Positions 32,449-44,660 of a stretch of 64,000 nt of DNA are shown here, one piece after another; position 1 is the stretch's first letter; each line of letters opens with the position of its first letter. The stretch covers positions 2,166,715-2,230,714 of the forward strand of contig JAMXSV010000024.1 in NCBI GenBank assembly GCA_027559495.1. Reading direction: 5' to 3'. The position numbers were made by a program, and so were the translations under genes. The notes beneath the pieces were generated by a model. It was not told the origin of the DNA and ran no database searches. It saw nothing but the letters and a program-made list of their open reading frames with translations. The DNA is from Aurifilum marmelostoma (taxonomy: Eukaryota; Ascomycota; Sordariomycetes; Diaporthales; Cryphonectriaceae).

Positions 32449-33069
32449 ATGGCCCAGCCCCTCTTCGGTCTCGTACCAGCTGGACTGCCGGTCATCACCC
32501 AGCCCACCGAGACACCCACGCCCACCTCGTTTGTCTACTCAATCCCGACAGGCCAGAAGCCCTTCTCCCACGTCGTCATCTTCCTGCTGCCGGGCATCGT
32601 CCTCCCGGACAACACAGCTGCCGCCATCTACCTCGTCACCCCGCCAAACCCGGCACAGGGCCAGACAGCCCCAAACTCGAGGTTTCTCGGTGGTGTAGGG
32701 CCTGGCAAGGAATCTGCCATCTTCAAGCTCAACGAGACGCCGTCATCATCATCGGGCCAGATCATCCTGGGGGTCAGCATCGAGGACGGCGCCTCCGTAG
32801 GGGCCAGGATCGAAGAGCTTAACGCCGCCAAGGCCTCGTCATCGGGCTCGCTCGCGCTTGTGCCGGCAGGGCCCGGGGCTGGGAGGGCCCAGCCAAGCAC
32901 GCTTGTGCTCGCGCAGAGGATCATCAAGAATGCCTTCAACTTCCTGGCTGGCTTCTCTGGGCAGGCAGGCCAGGTCGAGGTCGTGCCCCTGCGCGCCTTC
33001 GAGGACTGGTGGCGCAAGTTTGAGAGCAGGGTACGGACGGACCCGGGATTCCTGGAGCGGGATGATTGA
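32449..33069 (+). CDS. OPI10: Hikeshi/OPI10 family protein
   Basis: Hikeshi proteins (DUF775) bind Hsp70 and FG nucleoporins and carry Hsp70 into the nucleus during heat stress; yeast Opi10 is the homologue. Single exon, 206 aa, the usual length. The N-terminal domain begins MAQPLFGLVPAGLPV and has FSHVVIFLLPGIVLP and AAIYLVTPP. The IFKLNE strand and the ILGVSIED strand follow. A Ser/Ala/Gly-rich insert (about 125-150) precedes the C-terminal helical part with LAQRIIKNAFNFLAGF and the characteristic AFEDWWRKFESRVRTDPGFL ending. The ATG in an AACCATGG context fits the family start. Confidence 0.92.
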   Translation: MAQPLFGLVPAGLPVITQPTETPTPTSFVYSIPTGQKPFSHVVIFLLPGIVLPDNTAAAIYLVTPPNPAQGQTAPNSRFLGGVGPGKESAIFKLNETPSSSSGQIILGVSIEDGASVGARIEELNAAKASSSGSLALVPAGPGAGRAQPSTLVLAQRIIKNAFNFLAGFSGQAGQVEVVPLRAFEDWWRKFESRVRTDPGFLERDD

Positions 33070-34233
33070 TCAAGAGTGTCTCTGGGAAATAGTGACTGCA
33101 TGGCATGTCCAGCTGGGATGCATGTATGCTGACACAACGTCACAACGTCTCTCTCTCTCTCTCTCTTCATCTCCCTCCTCTTGGCCGTCTTTTGTGATGT
33201 TCACAGCAGACTTGCGGACTGGCTGGCTACCTTGGCCGCGGTCCCTGTCTTCACATGACCATGAGTGCTTTTACCAAGTGACGTCCGAAAGGAGGAGGGA
33301 GTGTAATCGTCCGCCTCATTAACAGGCCGCTTCCAGCAACAGCCATTTCCCGCCCCCTGGCTTTCAAATTCAGTAGCAGTGATCGACATGGCCCCGTGAC
33401 AGCATTTTCCTGTGGACGCTTATGTAGATGTGGCCACTAGACCCCCTCGGGCCTCGCCAGTGCGTTTGTGTGCGTGGGTGGGTGGATAAGATGTGTATAT
33501 ATATGCCAATCTATGTCTCGAGGGCCGATCTTTTTTTTTTTTTTTTTCTCACAGCGCTAGATGGATAGCCAGGGGGTTGGACAACAGAATCAATCCGACG
33601 GGCAGACCAACAGAGGAAACTCAATGGCTTGAGGAATTGTCAGCATGGGTGACCAACATAAGCTGACCCGACGTCTTATCAAGTGGACAGAGGGCGGGCG
33701 GTGAGCCAACCCAACGAGAGGCCAGGGCTGCTGCACATTGCGATAACCGAGCGGGCAAATCAGAGCTGGGAAGGCGGACATGTCAACATAGGGACAAGCG
33801 GCACGAGACGATAATTATCGGGGCCAAGCCAGAGAATACCAAGCTAGTGTATTTTATATCCTAGAAGAGAGGCATGCATAGTAGAAGTCGCAAGAAAAAA
33901 AAGGAGGTAGTAAAGTTTGACACCCGGCATATCGATACCCTGTATCGCTATGCCTCTGCAGTGTGACAAATTTTCCAAGGCCTCTCCACATGATAAGAAA
34001 CAGACAACTCCAGAGCGTACTCTCCCAACATCGTTAGAGATGCAGGCGCAGACCATTCAAACATCGCTGAATCGGAACCTCAAATTCGTATACTCTCGGC
34101 CAGGGGAAATAAAAATGATGATAATCCCTTCAAGTGGCACATTAAAAATCATATATATATATATAGTGGTATCTTTAAGTCATTCCTCCAGGGGGTCAGA
34201 GAAGGTGGAGTCCAGTGCTCCTCTCTTTCTTGT
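33070..34233. other. Convergent 3' intergenic region
   Basis: About 1.2 kb between the 3' ends of the Hikeshi gene and the apyrase gene. It contains a CT microsatellite (33,150-33,168), a T17 run (33,531-33,547) and a short AT repeat near 34,150-34,165. No gene is seen. Confidence 0.5.
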
Positions 34234-36326
34234 TCACGTTGTCGCCAGTGGGCTCTTTCTCGTGGGACTACCAGTTCGAGACCGTCTCCCCGCATTCGAC
34301 ATGCTTGTTGGAAGCCTCAACGAGTCCCGGCTTTCCGTGCGGACAAACAGCCCCTCTCGGTCAAGCGCAGAGCTGGTGTCGAACCGATCATTCAGCTTGG
34401 GAGTGGCGAGCCCCGACGTCCGGCCGAACCTCGACTCCTCTGACCCGTCCGAGTGATCGTTCTCGTCCGAGTCGACATCGCCCAGCTCGAACTGGCTCGC
34501 CTCGCCCTCCTCAGCGATGCGTTCGTAGTGAGCTGTTGGTCTGCCGAAAAGCTTGCTCGTGAGCCCGGCTAGGCCCCGTGCTGGTTTTCGCGGGCTGCCG
34601 GGCTTCCTGGATCGGCCAGTGAAGTTATCAATCTTGCTCATCAGACGCATGCGACGTTCCTTTCTCCGGAAGAAGTAGGCCAGAAACGCCAGGATCAAGA
34701 CGAGGAACAAAAAGGTCGAGAACTTGCTGGGCTTCGCATGATCGACCAGGTCCTCCAGTGTGTCATCCCAGTCATCGTCGTCGTCATCCTCATTCCACTT
34801 AGACCCTGCGTATTTGAAGTCGGCCGGGACCTCCAGCGTATTACTGCCGAATCCGACAGGGAGGAAGTCACTGGACCTGGGCGGGATCTGACCAGCGGCA
34901 TAAAGGACCATCGGACCCAGCGTCCAGCTGACCTCGATACCGTCTATCTTGTCCACCGGCTGGAATGGATCCAGGAAGCCCTTGTCTTTTGCATCTTCGA
35001 GCGCGCCCTTCGACGCATTCACACTCGGTGGGTGTTCCAGCCCCAGGCGCGGAATGCCGATGCCATCGTGCATCACATTGATTAGCCATGAGGCCTTGAA
35101 GCATGCTTCTTGCGCTTCCTTGACGTGGTCCTTCTTCTTTTTCGACTCCACTTTGCTGACGATCGCGTCCCAGTCTTTGGTGCAGAATTCCTCCACCTTG
35201 CCCTGGTATGTCTTCAAGTCGTACGCCATGTCGCCCTTCCCGAAGACACCGTGTGTCGTATGCCAATATTCGGACACCCCGATGAAGTGGTTGACATCGA
35301 AATCAATAGCGGGAACATGCTGACCGTTCAACAAGCAGGGCTCGTCGAAGCAGGGGGCGTCCTTTCCAAGCAGGGGATATGTCTGCTTCAAGCAGCTGGT
35401 GAAATCTCCGGTACCAAGCAGGGTCAAGCCCGTCGAGTGGCCAGACTCCAGTGGCTCACCCGACATCGTGGTATGTAAGCCCTTGGGCAAGCACGGATCC
35501 GGGATCTCCTTGGCATCAGGATCGTACGTATCGATCAGCTTCTTAACATACGACTCGCGAGCCTGATTGACGCCAAACCCAAGCCAGGTCGCTGTGAAGA
35601 CTTTGTACTCGGACCGTTGCCCATCCAAGGTCCGCATGCGCAACAGCTTCAGGTCGTTGGCGTGCTTGGCAGCCTCTGTCGCATTCGGCGCAAAAGCAAT
35701 CTGTGCCGAGGCGCCACCCATGTCCAAGAAGCCGTATGTGTTGTGGCCTTTTCCATGGTTATGCTCATCTGGATGGTCGAAGCCTCCCAGCAAGTAGTTT
35801 GCAGCTATCCAGCCGTACAGTCCTTCGGTCTCGCCCGGGATGATCTGGATGTGCAAATCGCAGTCAGGCAGAGAGAAATCGGTGGTGCTTTTGAGATAGG
35901 AACAGATTTCTCGCGTCAGAGCCGACTGTTGCACCTTGGGGAGAAGTCGCATGCCAGCGGTCGCCATCAGAAAGATAGGGGTATCTTCGATCTGGTCCTT
36001 GGGGATGATTTCAAGGGCATGGTCGATGAGACCCTTGAGATGGTCGTCGCCAACGGCTTTCGGGTTCTCGCCAAATGTCGACACGCCTGGCTTGATCTTC
36101 TTGGTCCATTTCTTCTCGGTCACCAGCTTCGGCAGACTATGCAACTCTTCCTCCGAGGCATGCTTCCTAGCCTTGGCAGGGTCCTTCCATTTGTATATGT
36201 GCAGTCGAGTTCCTGAGGAACCAGCATCGAGAACGACTCCCCACCTCCCTGTATAGATGGTAAATCAGTAACCATTGTCGTCCGAGAAGGTCGTGGAAAT
36301 GGATGGATTGCGCACATTTCTTGCCC
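34234..36326 (-). CDS. YND1: Golgi apyrase / nucleoside diphosphatase, GDA1/CD39 family (YND1)
   Basis: A lumenal nucleoside di/triphosphatase that removes UDP/GDP after glycosyl transfer in the Golgi. Exon 1 is 13 nt (36326-36314, MGKK) and exon 2 is 36248-34234; the product is 675 aa. The join gives MGKKWRWGVVLDAGSSGTR, so the short exon is needed to start right before ACR1. ACR1 VLDAGSSGTR, ACR2 ATAGMR (about 100-105), ACR3 GETEGLYGWIAANYLLG (about 143-159) and ACR4 GFLDMGGASAQI (about 177-188) are all present. One membrane span lies near 510-530 (FSTFLFLVLILAFLAYFF), followed by a basic then Ser/Asp-rich cytosolic tail. This topology with a C-terminal anchor matches Ynd1 rather than Gda1. 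Confidence 0.92.
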
Positions 36327-37089
36327 ATCGGGACGTCGCGACGGTGTCGTATCCGTCAAAGAACGGGGTCAATCAAGGCCAGAAACCACTATCGATCGTC
36401 TGTCTATCGAATAAACTCGTTTTCGATGCTCGGGCGGGGGGATCGCACTTGTGAGGGACAAATCAAAGAGTGTTGCGGTATTAATGATATGAATAGAAAA
36501 GAATTGTGGTATTTGTAACGTCGCCTCGGAATCGCGATACCTTCGAGTCGGGCGAGGGGGGAATAGAAGCGAAAGGCACGATAGGAAGCACGGCAGAATC
36601 GATCACCAAGATAACAGGAGTGCCAAATGATCGCACAGAACGAGGGGACGCGCCGATCCAGAGCAGAGTTGGGATGAATTGGGCGATGAGTAGTTGACTA
36701 TCGTAGCGAGTGATAAGAAAGAAAGAATTGGAATGTCTGAGGTGATAACGTTTGCATCGATCAACGAGGGAAGGGGTCGAATGGATTGGGCATGGTCGTG
36801 CTTGGGGGAGTGAGAGTCCAGGTTTTTGGGGATTGGGGGGGGGGGGAGCTAGGATTCAAGGTTTGGTTACGAGGAATTGGCACATGAAAATGTTGGTTGG
36901 CCTCTACTGCGCGATAGCGTGGTTGCGTGCATAGTAGCTGACACTAGCTTGGCACCAGAGTGGCTTGTGGGGGGCCACAGGGGCTTCCAGATGGCCTTTC
37001 CAGTGCCAGGGCGGCCTGTCTGGGGAGTCGAAAGCGCCATGTCCCTGGCACCCTGGAAACGGCCTGGACAAGACGGGAACGCCCCTGAC
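36327..37089. other. Upstream flank of YND1 up to the AT-rich block
   Basis: GC-balanced DNA with the YND1 promoter; G12 at 36,835-36,846. The last 130 bp (36,960-37,089) are clearly GC-rich. No gene is supported in it. Confidence 0.5.
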
Positions 37090-37365
37090 TCCGCGAATAA
37101 AGGTTAAATTCGCTGCGCTATTAGAGTCGTTAAAGGTACCCTTAGAACCTTGTTTGGGTAGCCCTAGTGCTGGCCGCTCGATAGGGATTCAGACGTTAGG
37201 ATATAGATCTAGCGGCCCGGGGCAGGCCAAAATGGCGACTTAATGCAGCGTTTGCCTTCACTATTTCTAATACATAGTAAAGCTGAATGCAAGAGAAAGG
37301 AGGCGCGGGCTAATATAGATCAGATACCCTTTGCCCCACCTAAAGGGCCCTACTTAAGCCAATTT

Positions 37366-37560
37366 AATTATACTATCTTCTAACTTCTTCTCTGCTAACT
37401 TAGATAGCTACTATTTATATATATATTTTAATTATGCTATTTTCCAACTTCTCCTTTACTTCTAATTTAGCTATGCACTATCTATAATTTATATCTACCC
37501 TTAATTATACTATCTTCTATCTTCCTCTCTACTTCTAACTTAGCTAGCAATTTGCGCAAT
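37366..37560. repeat. About 70-bp tandem repeat, roughly three decayed copies
   Basis: Copies begin with AATTATACTATCTTCTAAC, AATTATGCTATTTTCCAAC and AATTATACTATCTTCTATC and each continues through a CTTCT..CT.. stretch to a TTAGCTA-like segment. The spacing is about 65-75 bp. It lies next to the 96-bp repeat. Confidence 0.6.
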
Positions 37561-38060
37561 TAGCATTATTAACTTATCTGTATTACTAGTATCTTCTGCA
37601 TATATGCCTAGCTCTATATTTATTATATAATATCTAAGCAATAATCTTGCTTAATTAATATCTTTAATATTATTTATATTATTAGCATTTTCTATATATG
37701 CACTTAGCTTTATATTTATTATATAATATTTAAGCAATAATCTTGCTTAATTAGCATCTTCGATATTATCTATATTATTAGCATCTTTTATATATATGCC
37801 TAGCTCTATATTTATTATATAATATCTAGGCAATAATCTTGCTTAATTAATATCTTTAATATTATCTGCATTACTAGCATCTTTGCATATATGCTTAGCT
37901 CTATATTTATTATATAATATCTAGGCAATAGTTCTGCTTAATTAGCATCTTTAATATTATCTATATTACTAGCATCTTCCTATAGATATATAGGCATATT
38001 AGAGCAATAATTTCGCGCAATTAGTATCTTTTATATAATCTATATTACTAGCATCTTTAG
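37545..38060. repeat. About 96-bp tandem repeat, 4-6 copies
   Basis: The block TAGCTCTATATTTATTATAT recurs near 37,609, 37,706 (one change), 37,802 and 37,896, spacing 95-97 bp. Each unit contains GCAATAATCTTGCTTAATTA and a TATTA-CTAGCATCTT segment. Outer copies on both sides are more diverged. No coding sense is seen. Confidence 0.75.
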
Positions 38061-40139
38061 TATTACCTATATTATCTATATCTTATATATTTATCTAAAT
38101 CACTTATATCTTTCTATTATCTAATATCTTATTCTTTGCATAAGCATTGCTATAGATCTTAATATAATAGTATTAAATTCGAGCTATCTTAATTACTTAT
38201 TAAAGCCTATAGACTATGCTAATTATATAGATTTCTAAGCTCTATTAAGTAGGTTTTGCATACTATATGCAGAGGCTATAATAGCAATGCTCTTATAGGT
38301 AACTAAACTGCTTGCGTTTATGCTAAAGGGCTACCTATACTTTAACTGCTAGTATAGTATTTGCCTAATATTGGGAATCCTCCTTTTAGGATCTCTCTAT
38401 AGCTTATTAGCTGCTAAAGTAGCTTATAAAGATAAGCAAAATAATACTATACTTTCTTTTCTCTACTAGTTTTGCTATATAAACTTAATTTTATTTTATA
38501 ATAATCCAAAGCCTAACTCTAGCTTATCTTTAATAATATCTGCAATTATAATATTATTAGTCCTATATAAGCGCATTAAAAATTATTAAAATATATTCTT
38601 TCTTCTATCTTTACTAATATTCGCTTAGGTAGGCATATAGTCTAGAATAAGAGGCTTCGCAATGCGCTGCGCAATGCGCTTCTGCTCTAGCATTAGTAAT
38701 ATTTTTATTATTTGCTAGAATTGCTTAGTGCTATTGCTAATAGCTAGCTATAGGAAAGAAGCATATAGTATAGATAAATTAGGTATATTTGCTATATTAG
38801 GGCGAAAGGATTAGGCATATATATTAGCTATATAGCTACCTACTTTACTAAGTTATAGCTATAGTTCTATAGCCTAAAATTTAAGCAGGATACTGCAAGG
38901 GTTCTAAGTATAACCTTTAATTTATATAATACTATCTCTATAAAACTATAATTGCTAATTACTACTTTGCTAATAAAGATATAATCTTTATAAATATATA
39001 CTTAGGCTTATATTTGCTATTCTCCCTCCTTAATTTATTTATATTTAAGCTTAATTATAGCATCTAGCTGCAGTTATATAAGAACTTTTATAGTTTTCTT
39101 ATAATATTTAAATTAGCTAGATATTAATATTCTTATTCTTAGATATAGTATCTTGCTATAGAAGATAATAATTTAGAAAATTTTGAATATAATCTGTATT
39201 TGTAGAAATAGGGATGCTAGTTTAAGCACTTATACTAGATTATTTAGTAGGTATAGCTAGGGTTTCTAGAGATACTAACTCTATAAATTAAGAAATAGTT
39301 AACTCTTAATTGCTATATTCTAAAAAGCCCTGCACTATAATATCTATTAAAATTATTAATTAACTATTCTATATTATTATTTTTAAGTACTTCTAAGATT
39401 TGTTTTTTAGTAAATTTATTAGATTTAAAAGCTAGAAATAACCCTTATAATTGCCTTCTTATACCTTCTTCTATACTTACCTTAATTATTATCTAAGTCC
39501 GCTACTCTACTAAATTAGCTTGCTACTTTTCTTCTAAGCTTAACTTATACTAAACTATACTCCGCTTATGCCTAGCTACTTCTTATACCTATCTTCCTTT
39601 AGCCTTTGCTATTTAATATTGCCTACCCTTCTTCTCTCTTATCTATGCTCTAAAAAAATCTATTAGTGCTTATTTAGCCCTAATAATCGAAGACTTTTAA
39701 CTTAAGCTACTAAATGCTGCTTAGAAAGCAAGCAAAAATAAATCTAGCTAAAAGGAAAGCAGTTAAGAGGAAAGCAGCTATACTAAGCAAAAATAGCGCT
39801 AAATTTAGACCCTTAATACTAACTGCTTCTATAACTATTAATTCCTCTTTAATAATATCTCTAAAGTTGCCTACTATATCTCTACTTATTGCAAATCCTG
39901 CAAATTTATAGCTGCCTAATTATAGTAATAAGAAGCTGCAATTAGCAGATTCGAAAATAGATAAGCAGATAAGTTCTAATCGCCTGCTTAGTAAGATAGG
40001 TAGGAATATAGATTCTTAGAGCCTCCCTGCTAAGCTGCCTTTCTATTAGAACTTATTTATATTAATTTTAGCTTTAAGCTAATAATCTATAATAATCTTA
40101 GATAATAGAGGTTGCCTTAATCCGGAATTAGCCTAGAAT

Positions 40140-40480
40140 ATTACTAGAGCTAGAGGCTTAGGAGGAATTACTAGGAATTATCCGCAAAATTAGAACTTAA
40201 AAAGGTAGCATTATTGCTTATTCTAGGTCTTTTTTTAAGAGGCATAAGTTTATTGCACTTTTAGGTAATATAGCCTATAAACTTAAGACTATTAAAGCAG
40301 GCGCATTACTTAAGCTAAAAATAGCAGCAAATAAAGATTAATATTGCTAGCTTATGCAAGAGAGGCTATATGCATATAGCAAGGGATAAAAACCTTTTAG
40401 CATTAATATATATAAACTCTTCTTCCTTAAGCTGAGCTTAAAGATAATAGTATAGAATATTACTTATACTAATTCTATAA
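40140..40480 (+). pseudogene. Unidentified decayed coding relic
   Basis: Near 40,220-40,480 a + strand frame reads SRSFFKRHKFIALLGNIAYK and later QERLYAYSKG, KPFSINIYKLFFLKLSLKI, broken by stops of the TAA/TAG kind that Gln or Trp codons would give under RIP. I do not recognise the family; a retrotransposon protein is possible. Confidence 0.35.
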
Positions 40481-43135
40481 TGTATATATAGAGATTAAAT
40501 AGATTATTTAAAATTTAATATTAGCTATTATTAAATATACTATTCTAAATATATATAAAATTGCTTACGCAGGTTTAATATCTCTGCTCTAGGCAGATAC
40601 TAGCTAGTAGATCTATAATATTGCCTAACTAATTATTTCTAATACAACTTCTTCTAGCTTAATATTAGCAAGTATAGCCTTCGCTTACTATATATACAAT
40701 ATTTAGCAGAGCGCTAGAGAAAATAGCATCCTTGCAGGTAAGATAGTTAGATAATAACTTAAGCTTAGTAGACTTTATAGATTAAAGTATAATATAAAAA
40801 GACTATATCTATTGCAGTGCAGCTAAAAGATATAATCAATCCTAGCTAGTCTATTTCAGATAATAATAGGTTAGACTTATATATCCAGCACTATTAGGTA
40901 AAGTAAGCATATAACTTAAATATTATCTAATCTTTAGCTAGAATAGTATAGTAAATACTTATTATAATGCAATTATAAATAGGAACTTATTAAACTTTTC
41001 TTAAGCAATTCCTCCTATATAGTATCCAAACCTTATTCTAAATATAGCTATAGAATGGCTAGTAGGAGTAGAACTTTAATAATACTAAGTTAGCAGTTGA
41101 TAGAGATATAGAATAATTGCTAAATTGCTTTATTCTATTCTACCTTAGGAAAAGCTCGATTTTAATTACTTTCCCTGCAAGCTATATATAATTTAAATAT
41201 AATTATTATTATATAAGCAGGCAATATTAGTAGAGGATTAGGAAGATACTCTTAGTTTAGTTTATTATAGATTTAGCTCGCTATATTATCTAAGTTGAAA
41301 TAGCTAAGCATCTATCTCTAAAAGGTGCTAGCATTATGCCTGAGTAATTTAAGGCATTTATATTATATTAGTCTAAATAATATGCAACTTCTTATCCTAA
41401 GTATAAAGAACTGCAGTCTTCCCTTGCGCAATCTATATTAATTGCTTTCTCCTATCCAATATAACCTTAATATTCGCTATTACTATCCCCTTATAAACCA
41501 ATCTCCTCTTAGCTCCTAGCTAGGAAGAAGCTTGCACTAGCTTATTATCCAGCTCTCTTTTCCTCTTACTGCTAGTTAATAGCAGTATATAGTTCTAACT
41601 ATTTCTATCTTTTGCTATAAATGCCTAAGATTATAATTCTATAGCAAGTTATTATTCTTTAATCTACTTTAATAAGATATTATATAATTAGAGCTTGCTT
41701 TTATTAAATGCTAGAGCGCTAGAAAGCTAAGCATCACTATATGCCTTATTTGCATTGCATTAATGCTAGATTTTCTTAACTCTTCTTTTAGTCTTTTTAT
41801 ACTCCTTTCGAAATTTATTATAAAGTATAAGATAGTAATACTAAAACTTAATCCAAGTGCTTTATTAGCTTTATATACTCCATTATAAGAGAGCATTGCT
41901 TAATTCAAACTTTTATTGATGCTTACGAATCTTATCCTTATATGCATTAAATTGTTTATTGCTTTCATATACCCAAATGCATAACTGCTATAAGCAAAAT
42001 GCCTGCTAATTACGCAACTATTTATAGAGAAACTCCTCTTCTACCCCCCCCTTAGTAAAAAGCCACTAGTCTATTATTAGTTAATATTTATTAGAAGGAT
42101 TTTGCAAAGGGAAAATATAATAGAGCAGGAAGCAAGAAGGATAGCTATTGCATTTAAGTTCCTTATACGCTTATAATTTAAGCCTAAGTAATTCTTTATG
42201 CTTTTTTTTCTTTATTAGGCAGCAGCATTATGCATTTATATAAATTTGAAGTTAGTATATATATAAGAATATAAAAACTAATATAAATAGACTCTAATCT
42301 TAATTATAGCTTATCTGCATTAAAATTAGCACTTAATATTTGCTGCTAGCTACTTAGTTATTATCTGCTAGCACTGCAGCATTAGCTAGTTCTCCTACTA
42401 AATAAGATAGCTTGCGCGAATACTTATACTCTGCTTTTTTAAAAACTATAATTTAATTAGAATTAGTAAGCTTATTAATGCTTAGGACTAAGATAATTCT
42501 ATTATAGTCCAATGCGCAGGATTAGCAATTATCTGCCCCTAATTTATATAAGGCTATATATATCCTATTGCTATAGTTTATGCATATAGCCTGCTAAGCT
42601 AGTTTATTAAGAAATAATTTAATTAAAGTGCTTATAGAAGAGTTTATAGTATAGAGGCAGATATATATTAATATTGCATATATCTAGCTGCATTATAGTA
42701 ATTCCGTTAAAGTTTTAATAGCAATAAATTAAGAGATAGAAGCTAAGAGATCTAGCATATAGTATAGAGTATATTATATAATTATCTAAGCAGTTCCCAA
42801 TTAATAGCAAGTATACTAAATCTCCCTAACCCTTAAATAGCTTATATAAGAGAACCCTTTTACTCTATATTCCCTGCATAATATATAAAAATATCTCTGC
42901 ATCTATAATCTTCTCGCCTATTATTACCTCTTTTATTAGCTATATTTTATTATATCTTAATACTAGCATCTTTATACTATACTTACTTAATAATATATCT
43001 AATCCTAATCTTTTTGCAGTACTAATTCTATACTACCCTATTAGATTGGTGCATACTTTTTTAGAGATATTTAAGAATTCGAAGTAGTTAATAGCTGCTA
43101 TTAAGAATACTAGCAATAAGCCTAATTGCAAAAGC

Positions 43136-43450
43136 ATGCTTGCTAAAAACGCAGATAAACTTGGCAGTACTAAGGACTGCTTAGTCTTATCTTTTAATAG
43201 AATGCTATTACTTAAAAACCTAGAGAAAGGATTACAATTTAGTATAAAGCCCGATATAAGCTATATTCTTTTAGGGATTGCTAGAAAAAGTAATGCAATT
43301 AGTAGCAATTATATAAGTCTATAGCTATTATATATACCTAGCTTTTACTAATCTGCAATTAGTATACTATCTCTATAGATAAAAATTTCTTTATCTAATT
43401 ATATAATTCCTTATTATTTAGTACTATAGTTGGTTATTATAATTAGAAGG
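43136..43450 (+). pseudogene. Possible FHA-like domain relic
   Basis: The + strand frame from 43,136 contains QFSIKPDISYILLGIARKSN followed by AISSNYISL and then a stop. The order of a DI-x-I strand and an IS-x-N-(H/Y) segment resembles an FHA domain. It lies about 0.4 kb upstream of the kinase relic on the same strand, as expected for an FHA-kinase gene. The similarity is weak and by eye. Confidence 0.4.
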
Positions 43451-43769
43451 GAATAGAGAAATAGAAAAAAGAGATATAAATTATAGCATATAAGCCTAGC
43501 AATGCTAATAACGATATATTAAAACTAATAATAATCCTCTGCAGGAAGCTCTAAATAGGTATTAAGTTTCTAAACTATAGAGCGCCTTCTTCTTCTTATC
43601 TCTAGAACTTGCAAGCATTTATTTAGAAATGCTTAAATAATTAGAAATAAAAGGAAACTAATAAGGGAGTCCCTCCTAAGATAAAAGGACTTGCTTTATA
43701 TAGCGCATATATAACTTAAGCCTTTACTAGAGCTTAAACTCTATGCTAAGATCTAATTTACTATAATGC

Positions 43770-44660
43770 TAGATAAATTAAAGCAGGATTATATAGCTAG
43801 GTTTGCAAGTTTATTTGGGCTTAGGATAGAAAGGTTATTGCTGCTAAGGTATTCTCTCCTAATCTTAGGAAAAGATTGCGGGAGGAAGATTAGAATTAAT
43901 AGGAGCTTGCAGTATAATAAGAGCACGCTATTATAAAGTATTATACTTATATATATATGCTTTTATATTTATATAAATTATATAATAAAATTAATGCTTT
44001 TATAGCAAAATATTATTTTAATATTTAACTTCTAATTAATACCCTAGCCTATAATTATTATATAATATTATTCTCTTAAGTATATTAGTAATTCGAATAT
44101 TACTAAGAAGTTCGAATATATTACTGCTTTTAGTTAGGTACTTAATAGCCTTATCTGCCTTTATAAAGCAGGGGTAGTCTATCGGGATCTAAAACTAGAG
44201 AACCTGCTTATCTAGAGGAACCCGTTCAAAGTTATTATTGCTAATTTCGGCCTTGCAAAAATTATAAAGGATATTATTCTAAAAATGCTTTATAGCATGC
44301 TTAAGTATATAGCTTCCGAAGTTATATTAAACCTTAGCTATAGCCTCTTAGTTAATATTTGATTGCTTAGCATTATTATGCTAGAGTAGCTATATAATAT
44401 CTTAGAATTTATTTCCTTAGCAGGCAATATAAGAGACTTATTGCTAGATAGCTAGGTCTGCAATTAGATAAGCTATCTTCTAGCTATACTAAAAGAGCAG
44501 GAAGATGCTAATATAGTTATAGCTATTTTAAATTATATAATAAAGGTTAATGCTTGTAAGAGAGAGATAGCATAATAGTGCCTAGTTAAGGATATAAAGA
44601 ATGGTTTGCTTAATAGAGATATGATTACTAGCCTTATTATATATGCAGAATGCTTAAGCG
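43770..44660 (+). pseudogene. RIP-decayed serine/threonine protein kinase
   Basis: The N-lobe survives at 43,801-43,945 as KVIAAKVFSPNLRKRLREED, containing the ATP-binding AAK lysine. The C-lobe starts about 44,132 in a different frame: AGVVYRDLKLENLLI (catalytic loop), then NPFKVIIANFGLAKIIKD, where DFG has become NFG, then KYIASEVI, where APE has become ASE. The frame runs on to CLVKDIKNGLLNRDMITSL near 44,630. About seven in-frame stops lie at positions where Trp or Gln is expected, for example the TGA at the W of D-x-W-S. The part between the lobes may be an intron or insertion. The CGT and DFGLAKI layout recalls Rad53/Chk2-like kinases, which carry FHA domains. It is not functional. Confidence 0.75.

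Noticed and set aside
43136..43324. Intact small gene of 62 codons in the AT block
   Set aside because: The frame lies within a decayed FHA-like/kinase relic and does not stand alone as a gene.
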